Shown here piece after piece: positions 24,596-34,286 of a stretch of 64,000 nucleotides of DNA. Source of the DNA: Clostridiales bacterium 1_7_47FAA (GTDB taxonomy: Bacteria; Bacillota; Clostridia; Lachnospirales; Lachnospiraceae); contig DS990260.1 of NCBI GenBank assembly GCA_000155435.1, positions 1,442,396-1,506,395 on the forward strand. Reading direction: 5' to 3'. The notes beneath the pieces were generated by a model. That model worked only from the letters and a program-made list of their open reading frames with translations, did no database searches and had not been told where the DNA came from. The position numbers were made by a program, and so were the translations under genes. The first letter of the stretch is position 1. The number at the start of each line of letters is the position of its first letter.

Positions 24596-25702
24596 TTATT
24601 TTTCAAACATTGCCTGCAGATCTACTTTCCCATCCTTGAAATCCTTCAGTCCCTGGTCAACCGCAGCCTTCACCTCATCGGTGATGTTGTCCGTGTATAC
24701 AGGTACGAAGATATCCTCATTGATGCCGGCCTCATGGACCATGTTGCCTGAAAGCTTTCCTTCCATGTACTGCCCGATTGCCCATACATAGAAGTTCTTG
24801 AAATCAAAGTTTACGGAAGCCACCACCGTGTTTGGATCAATGGTGGTCTGGTCGCTGGAAAAGCCGATGAACTTGGCTCCCTTTGCCTTGGCTGCCTCAA
24901 TACATCCCAGTCCCACTTCGTTGGCATATACAAACAGTGTATCCGCGCCGTTGTCAATCATCTGCTCAGCCATCTGTTTGCCCAGGGCCACATCATCCCA
25001 TGTATTGGCGTAAGCCCTTGTTGCCTTTGCGCCGGAGATACCTCTCTCCTCTGCGATTTTAACCGCGTTTTTCTCATATACATCCATCAGATGCTCCATC
25101 GGCTCATTGGGGAAGCCGCCGATGGTTGCGAAGTTTCCGTTCTCTGTCACGTATCCCGCGATAATGGATGCCACATAGCTGGCTTCATATTCCTTCGGGA
25201 AAATAGGGGCCACATTGTCGCCGTCGCACTTGGAACCATTCACGGCGCAGAAGGTGGTGTCCGGATAGTTGGGGGCCACGGCCGCAACTGCCTCGTCAAA
25301 CTGGGAACCTGCCGCCATGATCAGGTCATATCCCCGCTCCGCATATTCCCGGAATGTGGATTCATAGTCAGAGGCCTGAACATTCTCAACGTATTCCATC
25401 TTGGTGCCCAGTGTCTCATTACATGCAACCAGGCCCGCATAGTTGGTTGCGTTCCAGCTCTGGTCATTGATTGGTCCCGGAAGGATCAGTACAATCTTAT
25501 AATCCGCCGCGCTTTTGCCGTCTGCTGCGGGCGCAGCTGCCTCAGCCGCCTTGGTATCAGCTTCCTTGCCATCCCCCGCAGGCGCCGCCGCCTCAGTGGC
25601 TGCCTTTGTCTCAGCTGGTTTGCCGGAACTGCAGCCGCCCAGTGCCGCCGTACTTATCACCATGGATGCTGCCAATAATAACGCGCCTAATCTTTTCTTC
25701 AT
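24596..25702 (-). CDS. BMP family substrate-binding lipoprotein
   Basis: Surface lipoprotein of 368 residues of the basic membrane protein/PnrA family, which mostly bind nucleosides for ABC import. The signal peptide ends in the lipobox STAALGGCSSG. An Ala/Glu/Lys/Thr-rich linker of about 45 residues follows, with a repeated AAPAADGK-like pattern. The binding domain begins at ADYKIVLILPGPINDQSW and contains GYDLIMAAGSQFDEAV and GFSSDQTTIDPNTVVASVNF. An AAGGAGG precedes the ATG. It is first of the importer operon and lies just downstream of a YesM/YesN pair that may control it. Confidence 0.9.
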   Translation of the reverse strand: MKKRLGALLLAASMVISTAALGGCSSGKPAETKAATEAAAPAGDGKEADTKAAEAAAPAADGKSAADYKIVLILPGPINDQSWNATNYAGLVACNETLGTKMEYVENVQASDYESTFREYAERGYDLIMAAGSQFDEAVAAVAPNYPDTTFCAVNGSKCDGDNVAPIFPKEYEASYVASIIAGYVTENGNFATIGGFPNEPMEHLMDVYEKNAVKIAEERGISGAKATRAYANTWDDVALGKQMAEQMIDNGADTLFVYANEVGLGCIEAAKAKGAKFIGFSSDQTTIDPNTVVASVNFDFKNFYVWAIGQYMEGKLSGNMVHEAGINEDIFVPVYTDNITDEVKAAVDQGLKDFKDGKVDLQAMFEK

Positions 25703-25862
25703 AATTACAGTCCTCCTTTTTACTTGTCTGTCAACGGTCTTACGTGTACGAATTTCTTATAGCAATAGTATATCAGCGGCCTATGTGTCCCACAATTCTG
25801 TGAGATTACTATTTACTCCAAAATATTACGGAATTTGTTGGTATTGTCCAATAAAATAAAGA

Positions 25863-25891
25863 CTGGATATGATTTTTCGTCATATTTCCAG
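25863..25891 (-). terminator. Terminator after the YesN-like regulator
   Basis: CTGGATATGA pairs with TCATAT-CCAG (a two-base bulge) around seven bases. On the minus strand TCTTTATTTT follows. It separates the regulator gene from the importer operon, which needs its own promoter in 25703-25860; no single strong match was found there. Confidence 0.6.
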
Positions 25892-25918
25892 CCTTTTTCA
25901 TGATTCCGCAAAATCCTT

Positions 25919-26683
25919 TTATCTCTTATTACGGTATTCCAGGGGTGTCATCCCATACATTTTCTTAAAAGTGCTGCTGAAATACTTGGCCTCCTTGTAC
26001 CCCACCATCTCAGCCACATCCGATACTTTATACTCCACATGGTTCAGATAGTTCCTGGCCTTCATCATCCTGTACTCAGTTACATACTCCATCAGGTTCT
26101 TACCCGTATGGCGTTTAAAAAGCTCGCACAGATAATTAGGGGAAAGGTGCAGTTCTTCCGACATGTCCTTCAGCGTTATCCTCCCTCCGTAGTGTACCTC
26201 CACATACTGGATGGCCTTTTGCACCAACAGGTTTCCCACGCCGTCCCCGTCTGCCCCGGATCCGGCTTCCCCCTCCTGAGGCGGCTGCTTCTTATCCGGC
26301 GCATCCCCTGCGCCCTGCTTCAGCTCCTTCTCGATGCCCTCCAGCACCGCAACCAGTTCCCTTGGATTGGTGGGTTTCAGCAGATACCTGGTCACTCCCA
26401 GTTCAATGGCTTTCTGGGCATAAGCAAAATTACTGTGTCCGCTCAGGATCACGATATGTATGTCCTGGTTCCTCTCCCTTATCTGCCGGATCAGTTCCAG
26501 GCCGGACACCTCCGGCATCTTGATGTCCGTCACAATCACATCCGCCTCATTGTCATAGAGTGCGGTCAGGGCCGAAAGGGCGTCCTCAAATACTCCGGTA
26601 ACCTGCCATCCATCCCTGGCCCCCAGGAGTTTCAAAAGGCCGTTCCTAATCTTCGGCTCATCATCCACAATCATCAATTTCAC
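25919..26683 (-). CDS. Response regulator, YesN/AraC type
   Basis: Regulator of 254 residues: a receiver domain (about 1-120) with the acidic pair in MIVDDEPK, the phospho-acceptor in DVIVTDIKMPEVSG and the lysine in YLLKPTNPRE; a charged linker; then an AraC-type double helix-turn-helix (ITLKDMSEELHLSPNYLCEL and the KVSDVAEMVGYKEAKYFSST segment). It lies 148 bases after its kinase gene and directly upstream of the BMP importer, its most likely target. That target assignment is inference from position. Confidence 0.92.
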   Translation of the reverse strand: MKLMIVDDEPKIRNGLLKLLGARDGWQVTGVFEDALSALTALYDNEADVIVTDIKMPEVSGLELIRQIRERNQDIHIVILSGHSNFAYAQKAIELGVTRYLLKPTNPRELVAVLEGIEKELKQGAGDAPDKKQPPQEGEAGSGADGDGVGNLLVQKAIQYVEVHYGGRITLKDMSEELHLSPNYLCELFKRHTGKNLMEYVTEYRMMKARNYLNHVEYKVSDVAEMVGYKEAKYFSSTFKKMYGMTPLEYRNKR

Positions 26684-26753
26684 GTTTCAATGTTCCTCCC
26701 CTCTCCCAATACACGGCTTATCCGGCCAGGACTGGTCCTTTCCCTGCCCGGCC

Positions 26754-26849
26754 TGATGTCCAACCTGATATCTGTCCCGATGTCCGGCCTGATATCTGTC
26801 CTGATGTCTATCCCGACGTCTAGTCTGATATCTAGCCTGATATCTGTCC
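26754..26849. repeat. Minisatellite: eight 12-bp units at the kinase 3' end
   Basis: Eight variants of TGATATCTGTCC run in tandem from 26754 to 26849. The stop codon of the sensor kinase (26832) lies inside the array, so the last residues (GQISG) are encoded by repeat units. The rest fills the gap to the response regulator gene. Confidence 0.85.
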
Positions 26850-28604
26850 CGAGTTTTCTTTTGGTATCCTCAGATGTATGGACGTCCCTTTTCCATACAC
26901 ACTTTCAATCCGGATGCGGTACTGCTCCCCATAGTGAAGCCGGATGCGCCTGTCCACATTGCGGAGTCCGATTCCGGTGTGTCCTTCCTTCTCCAGGTCC
27001 GGCAGTTCCTCCTTCAGGTGGTTCAGCTGTTCCGGCGTCATCCCTATCCCGTCGTCCTCCACTGTAACCAGTATCTCGTCCCCCGCATCCCTTATGAGGA
27101 TGCTTACCTTTCCCTTCTGCTTGCGCGGCTCTATGCCGTGGGTGATTGCATTTTCCACCATGGGCTGCAGTATCAGCTTGGGTACCTTCTCCTGGCGCAG
27201 CCTGTCATCCACCTGCACCTGGTACTCCAGCTTGTCCTCCAGGCGGTTTTTCTGTATTTTCAAATAGCTTATCACATATTCCACTTCCCTGTCCAGAGGC
27301 ACAAAGGCGTTCTCGTCCTCGATGCAGTAGCGCATCAGGCTGCCCAGGGAAATGATGATGTCGCTGATATCATACTCCTCCCTGTCAATGAGCATCCAGT
27401 TCACTGAATCCAGGGTATTGTACAGGAAATGCGGGTTGATCTGCGCCTGCAGCGCCTGTACCTCCGCATTCTTCTGCGCAATCTTCTCCTGGTAGACCTG
27501 GCGGATCAGGGTATTGATCTTGTCCACCATGTAGTTAAAGGAATCTGTCAGTTCCCCAATCTCATCCTTCCTCCTGTTTGGCACACGCACCGTGAAATCC
27601 CCTTCCTGCACCTGGCTCATGGCCACGCAAAGGCGTTTGATGGGCCTTGCCATGGCATAGACCAGCACCGCAATCACCAGGGCAATCCCAATGGTGCACA
27701 TCATCACCACCAGCCAGATTGCGCTGCTTAAATCCTTGGCCTGGGGGAACAGGCCTTCTGCCGGGATTGCGGAATAGGACTTCCAGCCAGTGACCCCGTT
27801 GTACTGGCCGCAGACATAATATTCCTTCCCCCTCCACTCCAGGTCAAAGCGGCGGATCCCCCGCTCAAACCTGTCGTCAATCTCCTCCTGCCATCCCTTG
27901 TCCACCTTGGGGTTGCTACATATGACCTCCCCCTTCTGGTCCACAATAAAAAGATACTGGTACTGGAACAGCCCCTGATTGCCCAGCAGCAGGTTGCTGA
28001 ACATATCCGGATCCAGCTCAATGACCATGATACCCAGCACCCGGTCCTGGCGTTCATCCATAATGGCCCTGGCGACCGTCACCACCTGGCGTTCCTGCTC
28101 CGGACCTGCAATCAGGGCAGGCATGATTCCCGCCCACACGGCCTTATTGTGCCTGTCCCCTACCGCGTCATAATATTCGGCCAGCATTTCCCCTGACAGG
28201 TCCCCTGGACTTACCCGGCCGTTTTCCCCCGTGGTATATAAAATCCCGGACTGGCTGATAATGGAAATGTCCATCTGCTCGCCAATGGATTTAATGAGGC
28301 TGGAGCAATAGTCGTCCAGGTAGGTCCTGCGGATGCTCCTCTCCCCCTGGTCCCATCCCGTCAGGCATGCGCCCCGCACCAGTTCGCTGTCCGCCGCGTT
28401 ATCCAGCACCTCCATGATATAGCGCACCTTCACATTGATGTTGGTATCAATGCGGTTAATGGTATCCGACATCTCCTGTTTCTTGTTCTTCACCACGATA
28501 TCCCTGCTGTGGAAATAGGAAAATCCTCCAATGAGGGCGCCCTCAATCATGACCGTCACGATAAATACCAGCGTAAGCTTTAAGCGGAATGACATATGTC
28601 CCAT
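26832..28604 (-). CDS. Sensor histidine kinase, YesM family
   Basis: Kinase of 590 residues from the ATG at 28604, which has GGAGG eight bases upstream. A first membrane segment (about 8-28) is followed by a large extracellular sensor domain, a second membrane segment (about 285-310), a HAMP linker, the motif QINPHFLYNTLDSVNWML with the phospho-accepting histidine, and an ATPase domain with NAITHGIEP and EDDGIGMTPEQ. The open frame continues about 100 codons upstream through a 12-bp minisatellite, giving a GVDAGMDAG-type repeat, but no ribosome site supports that extension. It pairs with the YesN-like regulator downstream. Confidence 0.9.
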   Translation of the reverse strand: MGHMSFRLKLTLVFIVTVMIEGALIGGFSYFHSRDIVVKNKKQEMSDTINRIDTNINVKVRYIMEVLDNAADSELVRGACLTGWDQGERSIRRTYLDDYCSSLIKSIGEQMDISIISQSGILYTTGENGRVSPGDLSGEMLAEYYDAVGDRHNKAVWAGIMPALIAGPEQERQVVTVARAIMDERQDRVLGIMVIELDPDMFSNLLLGNQGLFQYQYLFIVDQKGEVICSNPKVDKGWQEEIDDRFERGIRRFDLEWRGKEYYVCGQYNGVTGWKSYSAIPAEGLFPQAKDLSSAIWLVVMMCTIGIALVIAVLVYAMARPIKRLCVAMSQVQEGDFTVRVPNRRKDEIGELTDSFNYMVDKINTLIRQVYQEKIAQKNAEVQALQAQINPHFLYNTLDSVNWMLIDREEYDISDIIISLGSLMRYCIEDENAFVPLDREVEYVISYLKIQKNRLEDKLEYQVQVDDRLRQEKVPKLILQPMVENAITHGIEPRKQKGKVSILIRDAGDEILVTVEDDGIGMTPEQLNHLKEELPDLEKEGHTGIGLRNVDRRIRLHYGEQYRIRIESVYGKGTSIHLRIPKENSGQISG

Positions 28605-28716
28605 AACCCGTTCCTCCGGATACTGTTCATTTGATACTGCAGCATGCAGTTCCTCCATCCTATTATAGCAGAGATAGGCGCCGGATTCATTAGGAAGAAA
28701 TAATACCTCCAGATCT

Positions 28717-28835
28717 GCACCCACACCTGTATCCATACCTGCATCCACACCCGCATCCATACCCGCATCCACACCTGCACCCACACCCGCATCCATACCC
28801 GCATCCACACCTGCACCCACACCCGCATCCATAAC
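28717..28835. repeat. Minisatellite: ten 12-bp units upstream of the kinase gene
   Basis: About ten variants of GCATCCACACCC run in tandem, with a 36-bp higher-order pattern (three units repeated) in the second half. They fill the 348-base gap 28605-28952 between the ftsH terminator and the kinase start. The sequence differs from the array at 26754-26849, although the period is also 12. Confidence 0.88.
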
Positions 28836-28841
28836 TAAATC

Positions 28842-28874
28842 AAAAATCCCCCGGACATCCGCAATGTCCGGGGG
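28842..28874 (-). terminator. ftsH terminator
   Basis: Eleven-base arms CCCCCGGACAT (28848-28858) and ATGTCCGGGGG (28864-28874) enclose a five-base loop. On the minus strand ATTTTTGATTT follows. It lies about 80 bases after the ftsH stop. Confidence 0.88.
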
Positions 28875-28952
28875 AAGCATATCATTCATATCAATCCTGT
28901 AACCTATCCTTATCCCAATCAATACACCAATCCTAATGCCCGGCGGGAAATA

Positions 28953-31127
28953 TCAGCTCCTGTATCCATCTCCGGGATGATTCCAGCGGTTTTCCTGGGT
29001 ATCGTCAGAAGCAGGATATCTGCCGGATGTACTGTCTCCAGGGGTATGGTCAGCAGAAGGACCGTCAGCCGGGAAATTCCCTGCATCCTGTCCGGCTGTA
29101 TCCTGGCTGCCTTCAACCGGATTCTGCCCGGCCCCATTCCCGCCTACAGGCGCCTGTTCCTGCGCCCTGTACTCACGGCCTGTATCTTCATCCTCTGGCA
29201 TTTCCCCAGCACGATTTCCTGACTCTCCTTTGGACCTATCCTCCGGCTTATCCCCAGCCTTGTCTTCCGCCTTCTCCTCCGGCTCCGGTATTCCCTTTAC
29301 CTTGCGGAAAATCTGCATGAATTCCTTACCTGTAATGGTTTCCTTCTCAATGAGGAATGCCGCAATCTGGTCCATGGCATCCTTATTATCGCTCAGCAGG
29401 CTGATTGCCTCGTTATAGGAATCCTTAAGTATCTTCATGACTTCCTTGTCAATCTCCGCCGCCGTGGCATCACCGCAGTTTAATACATTGCGCCCGGTCA
29501 GGTACTGGTTCTCCTGTGATTCCAGCCCCATGAGGCCGAACTTCTCAGACATGCCGTACTGGGTTACCATGGCCCTTGCCAGATTGGTGGCCTGCTGGAT
29601 ATCATTGGCCGCTCCGGTGGTGACTGTCTCAAACACAATCTCCTCTGCCGCCCGTCCGGCCATCAGCTCAACCAGCCTTGCCTGGAGTTCCTTCTTGGTA
29701 TTCAGGTACTTCTCCTCCTCGGGCACGTTCATCACATAGCCCAAAGCGCCCATGGTCCTTGGCACGATGGTAATCTTCTGTACCGGCTCCGAGTGCTTCT
29801 GAAGGGCGCTTACAAGGGCGTGGCCCACCTCATGGTAAGATACGATGCGGCGTTCCTCCTTGCTCATGATCCTGTCCTTCTTCTCCTTACCTACCAGCAC
29901 AACCTCCACTGCCTCGAACAGGTCCTTCTGGGACACGGCGCTGCGTCCATGCTTAACCGCATTGATGGCTGCCTCATTCATCATGTTGGCCAGGTCGGCG
30001 CCCACTGCGCCCGAGGTAGCCAGGGCAATATCCTTAAAGTCCACGCTCTCATCCAGAAGCACATCCTTGGAATGTACCTTGAGGATGTTGATACGTCCAT
30101 TGAGGTCAGGCTTATCCACGATGACACGCCTATCAAAACGTCCCGGACGGAGCAGGGCCGGGTCCAGGATTTCCGGACGGTTGGTTGCGCCCAGTACCAG
30201 AAGTCCCTTGGTGGAATCAAAACCATCCATCTCGGAAAGAAGCTGGTTCAGTGTCTGCTCACGCTCATCATTGCCGCCCATACGGCTGTCACGGCTGCGT
30301 CCAATGGCATCAATCTCGTCGATGAAAATGATACAGGGCGCATTCTCCGTTGCATTCTTAAACAGGTCACGGACACGGGACGCGCCCACACCCACGAACA
30401 TTTCCACAAAGTCGGAACCGGACAGGGAGTAGAACGGCACATGGGCCTCGCCTGCCACTGCCTTTGCAAGCAGGGTCTTACCGGTTCCCGGAGGTCCCAC
30501 AAGCAGGGCGCCCTTTGGAAGCTTTGCGCCTATCTTGGTATATTTGCCGGGATTGTGCAGGAAATCCACAATCTCGGTCAGGGATTCCTTGGCCTCGTCC
30601 TCCCCGGCCACGTCTTTGAAGGTGACGCCGGTCTCCTTCTGCACGTACATCTTGGCGTTGCTCTTGCCCACGCCCATGATTCCCCCGCCGCCCATGCGCT
30701 TCATGGTGAAATTCATGAGGAACAGCAGGAACAGGAATGGGACCGCATAATTGAGGAGTACCAGCAGAAGGGTATTGGCGTCCTTGTTTTCCTGGTGTGT
30801 CTCCACATTATTATCCAGGAAACGGTCCACGAACTTATAATCCCCCGGCACCTTCACCACATAGTAATCCAGATCCTGGGAATACTTCGTATTATCCTTC
30901 TTTGGCACGACTGTAATCTCGGTGCCGCCTATCTTGATGGATTCCACTTCGCCGCCGTCCACCATCTTGACAAATTCATTGTAGGACAGCTCCTGGCGCT
31001 TTTTGGAATTCAGGTAGGAGTTCATCCAGCTCACCAGTCCAAATGTAAGCAGTGCAGCAATCAGCAGCATGGTGATGGTCTGCCAGTTGCTCTTCATATT
31101 CGGATCTTGTTTGTTATTATTATCCAT
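28953..31127 (-). CDS. ftsH: ATP-dependent zinc metalloprotease FtsH
   Basis: Membrane-anchored AAA protease of 724 residues that degrades misassembled membrane proteins and short-lived regulators. Two membrane segments (about 15-35 and 115-135) flank the external domain. Next come Walker A GPPGTGKT, Walker [12 protein letters not shown], the second region of homology with its arginines, and the zinc motif HEVGH. The usual HEAGH reads HEVGH here, which keeps the ligands. After the protease domain the chain continues with more than 100 polar residues ([20 protein letters not shown] onward), much longer than in E. coli. The ATG at 31127 has GGGAG upstream, and the longer frame has no site. It is divergent from pyrG. 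Confidence 0.94.
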   Translation of the reverse strand: MDNNNKQDPNMKSNWQTITMLLIAALLTFGLVSWMNSYLNSKKRQELSYNEFVKMVDGGEVESIKIGGTEITVVPKKDNTKYSQDLDYYVVKVPGDYKFVDRFLDNNVETHQENKDANTLLLVLLNYAVPFLFLLFLMNFTMKRMGGGGIMGVGKSNAKMYVQKETGVTFKDVAGEDEAKESLTEIVDFLHNPGKYTKIGAKLPKGALLVGPPGTGKTLLAKAVAGEAHVPFYSLSGSDFVEMFVGVGASRVRDLFKNATENAPCIIFIDEIDAIGRSRDSRMGGNDEREQTLNQLLSEMDGFDSTKGLLVLGATNRPEILDPALLRPGRFDRRVIVDKPDLNGRINILKVHSKDVLLDESVDFKDIALATSGAVGADLANMMNEAAINAVKHGRSAVSQKDLFEAVEVVLVGKEKKDRIMSKEERRIVSYHEVGHALVSALQKHSEPVQKITIVPRTMGALGYVMNVPEEEKYLNTKKELQARLVELMAGRAAEEIVFETVTTGAANDIQQATNLARAMVTQYGMSEKFGLMGLESQENQYLTGRNVLNCGDATAAEIDKEVMKILKDSYNEAISLLSDNKDAMDQIAAFLIEKETITGKEFMQIFRKVKGIPEPEEKAEDKAGDKPEDRSKGESGNRAGEMPEDEDTGREYRAQEQAPVGGNGAGQNPVEGSQDTAGQDAGNFPADGPSADHTPGDSTSGRYPASDDTQENRWNHPGDGYRS

Positions 31128-31192
31128 ATTGTACAGATTCTCCCTCTGAATGGGCCTATCTATCATTTACCAACAAAAACCCATTCTCTACC

Positions 31193-31221
31193 ATTATAGT
31201 GTCAGTCTCCCCATAAATCAA
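31193..31221 (-). promoter_or_regulatory. ftsH promoter
   Basis: On the minus strand TTGATT (31216-31221) and TATAAT (31193-31198) are 17 bases apart, 66 bases before the start. This also argues against the longer ftsH frame starting at 31166. Confidence 0.8.
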
Positions 31222-31262
31222 GAAAAGAACAATTAATTTTCTTAAATTTTTACAAAAACTCC

Positions 31263-31291
31263 TAGATTTATTTTACATGCCGATGTATAAT
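31263..31291 (+). promoter_or_regulatory. Probable pyrG promoter
   Basis: A perfect TATAAT (31286-31291) with a weak TAGATT (31263-31268) 17 bases upstream. A six-base inverted repeat, GTATCA/TGATAC (31292-31313), spans the expected start of transcription. The GGGC initial sequence used for CTP-sensing in B. subtilis pyrG is not seen. Confidence 0.5.
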
Positions 31292-31357
31292 GTATCAGTT
31301 ATTTTTTTGATACTATCAACACAGACGTCACACAAACCAAAAAGGAGGTATCCCCAC

Positions 31358-32956
31358 ATGCCAGTCAAGTACGTATTTGTTACCGGCGGCGTTGTATCCG
31401 GCCTTGGAAAAGGCATTACGGCAGCGTCCCTGGGCCGGCTTTTGAAAGCCAGAGGCTACAAGGTAACCATGCAGAAGTTCGACCCCTACATCAACATTGA
31501 CCCCGGCACCATGAACCCTGTCCAGCACGGAGAAGTGTTCGTGACAGATGACGGCGCCGAAACAGACCTGGACCTTGGCCACTACGAGCGCTTCATCGAT
31601 GAAAGCCTTACCAGGAATTCCAATGTGACCACGGGAAAGGTCTACTGGACCGTTCTGCACAAAGAGCGCCGCGGAGACTTCGGCGGCGGCACCGTTCAGG
31701 TAATCCCCCATATTACCAACGAAATCAAGAGCCGCTTCCACCGCAACTATTCCGAGACAGAAACCGAAATCGCCATCATCGAGGTGGGCGGAACCGTGGG
31801 CGACATTGAAAGCCAGCCTTTCCTTGAAGCCATCCGCCAGTTCCAGCATGAAGCAGGCCCCGGCAACACCTGCATCATCCATGTGACCCTGATTCCTTAT
31901 CTGAAAGCTTCTGAGGAGCTTAAGACGAAGCCCACCCAGGCCAGCGTCAAGGACCTTCAGGGAATGGGCATCCAGCCCGACATCCTTGTCTGCCGCTCTG
32001 AAAAACCTCTGGACAAGGGCATCAAGGACAAGATTGCCCTGTTCTGTAACGTTCCCCCCCACCACGTCCTCCAGAATCTGGATGTGGACGTGCTTTATGA
32101 AGTTCCCCTTGTCATGGAAAATGAACACCTTGCCCAGTCAGCCTGCGAATGCCTGAACCTGCCATGTCCCGAACCCGACCTGACCGAATGGAAGGATATG
32201 ATTGACGCATGGAAACACCCGGAAACAGAAGTAACCGTGGCCCTGGTAGGCAAATACATCCAGCTTCACGACGCCTATATTTCCGTGGTTGAGGCCTTGA
32301 AGCACGGCGGTGTTGCCAATCATGCCAAGGTCAATATCAAATGGGTGGACTCAGAACAGGTCACCGGTGAAAATGCTCCCCGGCTCTTTGGGGATGTAAA
32401 GGGAATCCTGGTGCCCGGCGGATTCGGCGACCGCGGCATTGACGGTAAGATATACGCCATCCAGTATGCCCGCGAACATGGGATTCCATTCCTGGGACTC
32501 TGCCTCGGCATGCAGCTTTCCATCGTGGAGTTTGCCCGCAATGTAATCGGATTCAAGGACGCCCACAGCGTTGAGCTGGATCCTTCCACCCCCCACCCGG
32601 TCATCCACCTGATGCCGGAACAGGATGGCATCGAGGACATCGGCGGCACCTTAAGGCTTGGTTCCTACCCATGTGTTCTGGACAGATCCTCCAGGGCATA
32701 TGAACTTTACCAGGATGAAACCATCCATGAACGCCACAGGCACCGTTACGAAGTAAACAATGATTACCGCGGCCTGCTTACCCAGAACGGCATGAAGCTG
32801 TCCGGCCTTTCCCCGGATGGACGCATCGTGGAAATGATTGAAATCCCATCCCATCCATGGTTCATCGCCACCCAGGCCCACCCTGAACTCAAATCCAGGC
32901 CCAACCGGCCCCATCCGCTGTTCAGGGGATTCATAGAAGCCGCCCTGAAAGCATGA
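31358..32956 (+). CDS. pyrG: CTP synthase
   Basis: Enzyme of 532 residues that aminates UTP to CTP with glutamine and ATP. The N-terminal synthetase domain has [20 protein letters not shown] and [20 protein letters not shown]. The C-terminal glutamine amidotransferase domain has the nucleophile in [10 protein letters not shown] and the histidine-glutamate pair near the end ([12 protein letters not shown]). The length is normal. AAGGAGG precedes the ATG at 31358; the longer frame would begin near or inside the promoter. It is a single gene followed by a terminator. Confidence 0.96.
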   Translation: MPVKYVFVTGGVVSGLGKGITAASLGRLLKARGYKVTMQKFDPYINIDPGTMNPVQHGEVFVTDDGAETDLDLGHYERFIDESLTRNSNVTTGKVYWTVLHKERRGDFGGGTVQVIPHITNEIKSRFHRNYSETETEIAIIEVGGTVGDIESQPFLEAIRQFQHEAGPGNTCIIHVTLIPYLKASEELKTKPTQASVKDLQGMGIQPDILVCRSEKPLDKGIKDKIALFCNVPPHHVLQNLDVDVLYEVPLVMENEHLAQSACECLNLPCPEPDLTEWKDMIDAWKHPETEVTVALVGKYIQLHDAYISVVEALKHGGVANHAKVNIKWVDSEQVTGENAPRLFGDVKGILVPGGFGDRGIDGKIYAIQYAREHGIPFLGLCLGMQLSIVEFARNVIGFKDAHSVELDPSTPHPVIHLMPEQDGIEDIGGTLRLGSYPCVLDRSSRAYELYQDETIHERHRHRYEVNNDYRGLLTQNGMKLSGLSPDGRIVEMIEIPSHPWFIATQAHPELKSRPNRPHPLFRGFIEAALKA

Positions 32957-33027
32957 TCAGATTCATGAATGGTTCGATAAATGCATGATCAGATAAACGC
33001 GCCATGACAGACAGGCCGGAACAGCGG

Positions 33028-33060
33028 ACAGGCAGCCCTTCACACCGGCTGCCTGTATCT
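33028..33060 (+). terminator. pyrG terminator
   Basis: ACAGGCAGCC (33028-33037) and GGCTGCCTGT (33047-33056) form a perfect ten-base stem followed by ATCTTCCCCTT. The T-run is poor. Upstream of it an 11-base direct repeat (CATGATCAGAT) occurs at about 32954 and 32982. Confidence 0.65.
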
Positions 33061-33150
33061 TCCCCTTACTCCATGCCAATCATATATTTTCCAGTATAAC
33101 ATCACTCCCGCTGCACAAACTATCCCTAAACACAAAGCGGAGGTAATGCC

Positions 33151-33339
33151 ATGAATGAACCAGAAAACAAAGCACAGGACAAAGATACCTTTGACATAGA
33201 CATCCAGGCCTGTTCCACCATGGACTGCACCGGCCTGATTCCCTCTTTGCCCCAGGACGAGGCGGAGCAGGAGGCATATGAGGACCTTTATCCCTATATA
33301 ACAATGGCGGTAAAGGATGAAGGGGATGCGGAGGGATGA
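33151..33339 (+). CDS. Small acidic protein, 62 residues, unknown
   Basis: Short protein with a good ribosome site (GGAGG, ten bases before the ATG) and a strong terminator behind it, which together support a real gene. It is highly acidic and has no signal peptide or membrane segment. The central part reads CSTMDCTGLIPSLPQDEAEQ, with two cysteines four residues apart, then EAYEDLYPYI. I recognise no family. The two cysteines and the conserved-looking DCTGLIP could bind a metal or be a modification site, as in peptide precursors, but no modifying enzyme lies nearby. The overlapping 289-codon frame from 33336 is only the antisense shadow of the ATPase gene. Confidence 0.65.
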   Translation: MNEPENKAQDKDTFDIDIQACSTMDCTGLIPSLPQDEAEQEAYEDLYPYITMAVKDEGDAEG

Positions 33340-33449
33340 ATCCCGGATGCACCCATCTGCAAGGGATAATAAAGGGATACTATGGGAATGCGGAAACCCA
33401 GGAGCTTCTGCACGGAATCATGGTATCCCAAGACCTTATCATATACGTT

Positions 33450-33508
33450 AAGGGGAAAAGCACCCTGGCCTTAATAACAGGCCTGGATACTTTTCCCCTT
33501 ATTTTTTT
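33450..33508 (+). terminator. Strong terminator after the small acidic protein gene
   Basis: AAGGGGAAAAG (33450-33460) and CTTTTCCCCTT (33490-33500) enclose an inner GGCCT/AGGCC stem. ATTTTTTT follows on the plus strand. It lies about 110 bases after the small gene's stop, leaving a 3' untranslated region of that size. Confidence 0.88.
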
Positions 33509-33542
33509 AATGATTGAGTTAATGATTGAGTCAGACCGTATA

Positions 33543-34286
33543 TCAGCCATGCATGAAGCGGCTGAGGAATTCCTGGGTCTGCCTGTCCTTAGGCGCTCCG
33601 AATATCTGTTCCGGTACCCCTTCTTCCACGATGACTCCCCCGGCCATGAATACCACATGGCTGGATACGTCCCTGGCAAATGCCATCTCGTGGGTTACGA
33701 TAATCATGGTCAGGCCTTCTCCGGCCAGCTTGCGCATGACCTCCAGGACCTCCCCCACCATCTGGGGATCCAGGGCCGAGGTCGGCTCGTCAAAGAGAAG
33801 TACCTCCGGCTCCATTGCAAGGGCCCTTGCAATGGCTACCCTCTGCTTCTGCCCGCCGGAAAGCTGTCTTGGCTTGGCATTGATATATGGCGCCATCCCC
33901 ACCTTTTCCAGATAGTACATGGCGTTCTTCTGGGCTTCCGGTTTATTCTTTTTCAGGACCTTAGTCTGTCCTATCATACAGTTTTCAAGTACCGTCATGT
34001 TGTTAAACAGGTTAAAGCTCTGGAATACCATCCCCACCTTGGAGCGGTACTGGGGCGCATTCACCTTCTTGTCCGCAATGTTGGTGCCGTGGTAGACAAT
34101 CTCCCCTGTGGTCGGTGTCTCCAGCAGGTTCAGGCACCGCAACAGCGTGGACTTTCCGGAACCGGATGCCCCGATGATACAGGTAACATCCCCGCTGCTG
34201 ACTGAAAAATCAATATCCTTAAGAACCAGGTTGGTGCCAAAGGTCTTGCTCAAATGACGGATTTCTAAGATATTGTCACCCTTCAT
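33543..34286 (-). CDS. Polar amino acid ABC transporter ATP-binding protein (GlnQ-like)
   Basis: ATPase of 247 residues. Walker [12 protein letters not shown], signature [15 protein letters not shown], Walker [15 protein letters not shown] and switch [13 protein letters not shown] are all intact and typical of the polar amino acid uptake family. Its ATG overlaps the permease stop by four bases. It is the last gene of a binding protein-permease-ATPase operon. The exact amino acid cannot be told from the sequence. Confidence 0.93.
   Translation of the reverse strand: MKGDNILEIRHLSKTFGTNLVLKDIDFSVSSGDVTCIIGASGSGKSTLLRCLNLLETPTTGEIVYHGTNIADKKVNAPQYRSKVGMVFQSFNLFNNMTVLENCMIGQTKVLKKNKPEAQKNAMYYLEKVGMAPYINAKPRQLSGGQKQRVAIARALAMEPEVLLFDEPTSALDPQMVGEVLEVMRKLAGEGLTMIIVTHEMAFARDVSSHVVFMAGGVIVEEGVPEQIFGAPKDRQTQEFLSRFMHG

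Noticed and set aside
28717..28835. CRISPR-like array
   Set aside because: The units are 12 bp and directly adjacent without spacers, so this is a minisatellite. No cas genes are present.
28605..28922. N-terminal extension of the sensor kinase with GVDAGMDAG repeats
   Set aside because: It has no ribosome site, begins close to the ftsH terminator, and a GGAGG site marks the start at 28604. It was kept only as a repeat observation.
29793..31199. 468-codon plus-strand frame opposite ftsH
   Set aside because: It is the antisense shadow of ftsH, has no ribosome site or recognisable domain, and follows the codon pattern of the opposite strand.
33336..34205. Long plus-strand frame overlapping the small acidic protein stop
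   Set aside because: It runs through a strong plus-strand terminator and is antisense to the amino acid transporter ATPase.
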